From positions 29,523,245-29,587,244 of the forward strand of contig OY848917.1 in the NCBI GenBank assembly GCA_963693285.1: a DNA stretch of 64,000 bases, written 5' to 3'. The stretch comes from Xestospongia muta (lineage: Eukaryota > Porifera > Demospongiae > Haplosclerida > Petrosiidae). This document shows, in pieces, positions 58,440 through 64,000 of this stretch. Numbering within the stretch: position 1 is the first letter of the stretch; the number at the start of each line of letters is the position of its first letter. The notes beneath the pieces were generated by a model. That model made no database searches. It had not been told where the DNA came from and was given only the letters and a program-made list of their open reading frames with translations. The position numbers and the translations under genes were made by a program.

Positions 58440-60069
58440 ACAGTCACGAACAAAAGCAAAACACCATACAACTGTACAACTGTCAATATTAGATTTCCTT
58501 GAAAGAAGGAAACAGACTATTGATGTATATATAGTTATAGTAAGTGAGTAGTTGTGGGGACTTTTCCAATGAAGGAAATGAGTATTGTGGTGTATGCATC
58601 ATAACAAATAATACATTGAATGTATTTATGTATTACTACAATTTGTATCATGTATTGACATTATGACTGTGTTTTATTCAATAAACTATCTGTGGTTATT
58701 TGACAATAGATTTTGTGATGTAAACCTCCATACAAATTAGAAAATGCGTATCATGCTGACACCATACAACTGTGATAATAAGAATAAGAAGGCAAACAGA
58801 CTACATATATTACTTGAATAATGGTACTATAACTAAAGCCAGTATGTAGTATTGTGTGTAATATTTATCTCTTGTGCACTTAATTATTGATTTCTGATTG
58901 CCATATATATGTACTATAATTGCCATGCTTGATCTTGGAGTCTCAACAGAATGATTAAGACATACTTATGCCTAATAATACAAACTACACTGCATTGGGT
59001 AAATCAGCAGGATTGAACCCATATTATAACTTTCCTCATGAACAGCTAGGAATTAATAATAAGATTATACAATTAGCATACTACACTTCATATGAAGTAG
59101 AGATATGGGGACTTTTCCCAATGAAGGAAAGAAGCTTTATAGTAGAATTGTTTAAAGTCTAGATTACAGGGACTCATTGTGATCCTGATAATGAACTTAA
59201 TATAGAGTGTTATTGCTATATAATTTACTGTACTACTTTTTATACATTTACATTTACTTATTTTATTTTAATAGCTTAATAATTGTGACAGTATCTTGTA
59301 TTTCATTAAAAAACACATTCACAGTTTAGTAGATCATTTTTAATATATTAATATTGTGATCATTATGTAACAGAAATCTCTTAAAATAGTTATCATACTA
59401 TCACATTTCAACTGTGAACAATTAGATTTCTTTGTAAAAAGGAAAGGAGCATTACTTACTACTTACTTATTTGCAATACTTCACAGTTTAATGAGCTAGT
59501 GACTATCCACAATACACAGTTAGTTTTATTATAACCTTAAAAAATTCGCAATTATATTATTTAATTACCTCAATTGACATACGTTCAATTATTATTACCA
59601 TGTACTTCAAACATGTAATTAATTATGTAAATAATTACATTTCAATTACCATTACAACATGTTTGATTCCACCACTATATAAATGCTGTGGTATATGTTA
59701 TTTGTTTGTCATCCTGACATTTACATGTTCATATAGGACAAGCATGTAGCATGCATATTTGATATTAAAACTTAACTTATGTCAATACATGACATAATAT
59801 ATGGTATATTATCATGTCAGTGTATATTATGTCAATACATGTTAACATAGTTTGTGTAAGTAATTGAACAGCTGTAGATAAGTGTCTTTTAAAATTCCCC
59901 AATTGTATGACCTCTCAATATACAGGGCTTCTATTAAGGAAACTATAATATAGAATGTACATGTACAATATTGTGCGACTGGTGATAGTGGCTACTGTAT
60001 TGTACTCTTATACTCCAAAGCATGAATCCACACATACTACAATGATGGCTTTGTTTATGTACGGATATC
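58440..60069. other. No gene recognised
   Basis: Begins with the flank shared with gene B (AGTAAGTGAGTAG at about 58540), then unique AT-rich sequence. A 64-codon frame at 58968-59162 has no recognisable content. Confidence 0.45.
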
Positions 60070-60372
60070 TCTATTTTAATTAAACTTGTTTAATAGCATT
60101 TACTTTGTTCTATTATAGAATTTAAAGTTGATTGGGGCTGTCAATGTGTATACTATTTCTAATATGTGTGCTCTCTAATTAGAAACCATAAACTTAGATA
60201 GAAGGGCTTATATAATTACATTATAAGCTTCACAAGTGTTATCTACTTCTGCCTACTTAGGTTATTATTCCACCTTGATTTTTTCATTTATTAGTATAGT
60301 CAACTCTTCCTTCATTAGATTAAACTGAGCTACTTATATCTTTCTGCTATAAAAGTGCATAATATAATATTA
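60070..60372 (+). pseudogene. Broken duplicate of two ankyrin exons
   Basis: 60070-60142 matches the 3' end of the intron and the start of the ankyrin exon at 63357 (TTATAG, then NLKLIG). The rest of that exon is missing. The sequence then matches the following intron from about 63468 and the first half of the next exon (60319 on, IKLSYLYLSAIKVHN) before drifting off. It is a partial duplicate with an internal deletion, about 1 kb upstream of the intact gene. Confidence 0.78.
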
Positions 60373-61275
60373 TGATCATATGACTATATATATTATTGTA
60401 TTACTTGTGACATAATGATGGCTTTGTATATGTAAGAATATCTTCATTTTAAAATATACATGCTGCATCAACTCCTGAGACTGCCATGACAAATTAAAAG
60501 TTATGAGTAGTTTATTATGAATCATCTAAAAATGTTCTACAAGCTTTATCAGTTTTCTTATATGACGATAACCTTCTGATAGATTCTTGTTAAAACTGAA
60601 GACATAGACATTCTAAGAAACCTCATCTGGTCATCCTTATAAATCTAGGAGATAGACTACGCTAGGATAGTATAACAGGAACATTATAATGAACACAGGA
60701 GTCATAGAAACTGTTAAAACAATTAAGTAAGTCATGAATAGAGCTCTTGACAATAAGGTTCCTATGCAATGATCTCATCAATCAATAAGTTCATTTATCT
60801 TAATCAAAGTGGATTTATACGAATGTAGACTAATTAGTTCACCCAATATATGTATTTTCAGATGCATTTACAATGTACACATACATTATACCTACTGGAA
60901 GAATTCTATTATATTACTATAGTGGCTACATGTTTACTATATAAGAATAGGATATAGTTACCCTGACACAGACACAAACACCATATATGTTGATTGCTTC
61001 AATTCAGAGGCTTCTGTAGGTAGGAGGAAGTCATTCCATACACTATACAAGTATAGTTGTGGTATTCCCTTTATGTGTTGTCACCAACACACCTTAAAGC
61101 CACATTCATACAAGCTTATGAACTTGAATATACAAGATATAGTAGTATTGTCTTATTCCATCTGATTTTATACGACGTTCTTACGTTATCCAATTACATT
61201 GTTCAGTTAATTAAGTTCAAAGTAGACTCTATAAGGCTGTGGTTTCTGAAGCTGCTTACTTCTCTATCGTTGGTA
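60373..61275. other. Upstream region of the ankyrin gene, no exon recognised
   Basis: A 40-base block with AATGATGGCTTTGT occurs at 60039 and again at 60413. Otherwise unique AT-rich sequence. The promoter of the ankyrin gene probably lies here, but I cannot place a TATA box with confidence. Confidence 0.4.
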
Positions 61276-64000
61276 ATGGGTACAGCTAACTCTAAAGATA
61301 ACTTGGTAAGTTGTAAATACTTTCTTTCTATTGGCTAATGTATGTTAAGTCCGTATATTTGACAACGTTTGCTTGACGCATGTAGATCCCAGTCGTCTCG
61401 AATTAAGCGATAAGTGTAGCTATACAATATTTACACGATAATCCGTACACAATTTAGGTATTACCTTTGCTATTGGCCTTTTAATAAATTTTGCCTGCGC
61501 TGTTTGCCTAAGCAAAGTGTTGATATAGCATAATATATTATGTTGTCCTATATAAGAACCAATATTAACCTTAAATGTTGCATATTGGATATGATATACA
61601 ATTTTGATGATTTTATGTGTAAAGATGAAATAATTTGGACTTTCATTAATGTTGTAAGAAATGTCTGTACATCTAATGTCTTCCTAAAAAGCGTATATAA
61701 ATGCACGTGTGTATTAACCAAATTTACTATACTAGAACACATACATTCTTGTAAGTATATGCAATGCATCATATTACCTTTTACTGCTGTGTTAATAAAG
61801 GCACACTGTCTAGTCTTAAGACAGTTTTTAATATGATATTGATACACAATCTATATATTTTTTAATATTTTTCAATAATAGAAGCTAAGATTGGTTAACG
61901 CTGCCACTGAAGGTAATGTTCAAGCAGTAAGTGACTGCCTACAACATTTACAAGATGCTGACATTGATTGTACAGAGCAGTATAATGTAAGTTTCTAAAT
62001 ATTAAAATATAATGATCATGCTATCTTTAAACATTCACAGATTTGAATAAATTAATTTTTATCATGATTTTAGTTTATTCTAATGTCTTATTAACTTTAT
62101 AATCTATCTTAATGTTATCGCAGACTAAACGAACTCCATTACAATGTGCTGCTGCAAATGGTCATGTTGATGTATTAAAACTTCTCCTAGACTCAAAAGC
62201 TAACAAAAATAAAAAAGACACTGTAAGATATCTAATAATTATTATGACAGCTATAATACTATCAATTTGTGTACTTAGAATATGTCTATATTGTAAAATC
62301 ACTTGTTCTGTCAATATTTGTTAACATTATATTTTTGTATATTATAGAAAGGGAAAACAGCTATGCACATGGCTGCTGAAAATGGACATTCTAAAGCAGT
62401 GTCTATTCTTTTAGAATACAAGGCTTCAGTTAACTGCCGAGACTATGTAAGTTTATGGAACTAATTATTAAAGTCGAATAATGTCTGCATTGTGAATTAA
62501 ACAATACTGAATGTTATGTTAATTATAAAATAATCTTTATACAGGACCATTTCACACCTCTTCAATATGCTTATTATGGAGGACATGAGGAAGTGATTCA
62601 AATATTACTCTCTGCTAATGCTATTCACTTTAGTGATACTGCTAAGGTTAGTCAACACAAGATGCAATACTTCAACACAAACTAATTAAGTATAGTGAGA
62701 GTGTGAGAAACCCTAAAATAGTGTTTGTGTTGCTTAATTCAATTAGATGTTTCATTAAATATACCAACATTATGTCTGCATGTTATTAGTCTCGCGCAGC
62801 CAGCTCCTCCCCCCTGCGGGTAGGAAGGGTCTGGTAGACTGTGCATGTAGTGTTCATTCAGAGAACTACCGGATGTTGGTAGTCTGGTAAATGGGTCTAA
62901 GTGGATGAGGTTAAACACCTACTCGAAATTTGCTGATTCAGCATGGCGATGTGGCAACCAATGAAGCTATGTGCTAATTCACTGTGATTTAACGTTAATT
63001 AGCTTATCTTTGCTTATATATATGTACCCAGCTGTAATTTCATGGACTGTGTGATGGATGGAAACCAACGAAGCTAGGTGGTTGCCACGTTGTCATGCTG
63101 AATCAGCAAATTTCGAGTAGGTGTTTAACCTCATCCACTTAGATCCACTTACCAGGCTATCAACTTCCGGTAGTTTTCTGAACGAACACTATATGCACAG
63201 TCTACCAGACCCTTCCTACCCGCAGGGGGGAGGGGCTGGCTACATGAGACTAGCATGTCATAGTGATAAGAGTCTATGTAATATATGTTACTATAGCAGT
63301 TGTTTAACTATTTTTAATTCAACTTGTTTAATGGCATTTACTTTGTTCTATTATAGAATTTAAAGTTGATTGGGGTTGCCGAGAGAGGTGATATTGATAA
63401 AGTCAAAGAGTGTATTGACAATGGGGCTGATGTCAACTATATACATAAAACAGTAAGTATGATAAACATGTGTATATTATTTCTAATATGGGTGCCAGAA
63501 ACCACAAAATTAGATAGTAGGGATTATATAATTACATTGTAAGTTTCACAAGTGTTATCTAGATTTACCTACTTAGATCATTATTCCACTTCATTACATT
63601 AGTATAGTCTAATTCTTTCTTCATTAGATTAAACTGAGCTCCTTGCATCTTTCTGCTATAAAAGGGCATAATGAAATAGCTAGGGTTTTATTGTGTCATG
63701 GTGCTGAAATGAAAATTAAGGATGAAGTAAGATTATTGATGTAGTCATTTCCTCATTCATTTTCAATATAGGCTGAACGGACACCACTTCATTGGGCATG
63801 TTGTAAAGGAGACCATGAGCTTGTTCAAATATTGCTCGAACATATAAATGATTCAAATGACGTAAGTAATTTGCTTTTAATCAATAACAAGAATATTTTA
63901 TAACCTCTATGTTATAATTGTGTGTACTCAAACAATTTCTTTAGGATGTCCTAGTGCTTCAGGATATATGGGGTGACTCTCCTCTTCATCTCGCTTGTAG
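61276..64000 (+). CDS. Ankyrin-repeat protein with myristoylation-like N terminus (partial)
   Basis: Nine phase-0 exons are visible: 61276-61305, 61882-61986, 62124-62222, 62348-62446, 62545-62646, 63357-63452, 63628-63726, 63772-63861 and 63945 to the edge. Exon 1 encodes MGTANSKDNL, where Gly2, Ser6 and Lys7 fit the N-myristoylation pattern MGxxxS/T-K. Each later exon carries about one ankyrin repeat of 30-35 residues (for example RTPLQCAAANGHVDVLKLLL and KTAMHMAAENGHSKAVSILL). The product would be a membrane-tethered scaffold binding partners through its ankyrin stack; what lies C-terminal is outside the window. All visible splice sites are consensus and no frame breaks were seen. The start was chosen because it is the only ATG opening a phase-0 exon before the first repeat. 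Confidence 0.85.
62787..63252. mobile_element. Mutator-like foldback MITE in an ankyrin-gene intron
   Basis: 466 bases with inverted arms of about 190 bp each: the left starts TAGTCTCGCGCAGCCAGC, the right ends GCTGGCTACATGAGACTA. Arms are about 90% identical by eye. Flanks are GCATGTTAT (62778-62786) and GCATGTCAT (63253-63261), a 9-bp target duplication with one change. Long terminal inverted repeats plus a 9-bp duplication point to a Mutator-type non-autonomous element. It lies wholly within the intron between exons ending 62646 and starting 63357. Confidence 0.85.

Overview
This is eukaryotic, animal-type DNA: very AT-rich, with genes split by short GT-AG introns, abundant decayed transposons, and gene families expanded in tandem. 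One-exon-per-ankyrin-repeat genes, CARD-like plus Death-domain genes and many local duplications point to an early-branching animal, most likely a demosponge of the Amphimedon type. That identification is inference; no rRNA or mitochondrial marker is present.

Layout. 1-3.1 kb: the 5' end of an ankyrin-repeat gene (minus) running off the left edge, with a satellite in its intron. 3.2-8 kb: a ~2 kb direct duplication carrying decayed THAP-domain transposase sequence; the second copy was later hit by a 5'-truncated LINE with an A tail and target-site duplication. 8.9-15.3 kb: a second duplicated block of ~2 kb without recognisable genes. 15.35-18.0 kb: a multi-exon tnp2/CACTA-type transposase pseudogene (plus). 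19.5-20.0 kb: the C-terminal exons of an axonemal dynein intermediate chain (DNAI3/WDR63-like) with a stop codon. 21.8-23.0 kb: an EF-hand gene running into a LINE remnant.

23.3-36 kb: three tandem copies (minus) of a single-exon Vps62/DUF946-like beta-prism gene, each with a TATAAAAG box. In the middle copy the box is pushed ~2 kb away by a segment holding a Death-domain exon whose splice phase fits the beta-prism exon, predicting a Death domain-beta-prism fusion.

37-58.4 kb: a tandem triplication (genes A, B, C; minus), each a three-exon gene: CARD-like exon, very long disordered Tyr/His/Asp-rich exon with a 46-residue repeat, and Death-domain exon, all joined by phase-1 introns. A and B sit in a recent ~7 kb tandem duplication with a 3-base microhomology junction. 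B has expanded the 46-residue repeat to six units and lost about 1.2 kb of the exon; C carries a one-base frameshift. The A and B Death domains differ far more than the surrounding non-coding DNA, mostly by amino-acid replacements.

60-64 kb: a second ankyrin-repeat gene (plus) with a myristoylation-like N terminus, one phase-0 exon per repeat, a Mutator-like foldback element in one intron, and a broken duplicate of two of its exons just upstream.

Taken together the window looks like an innate-immunity-type neighbourhood: death-fold adaptors, ankyrin proteins and a beta-prism family whose differences concentrate in loops, all in rapid birth-and-death evolution. Exon limits were read by eye from splice consensus and reading frame and have no transcript support.
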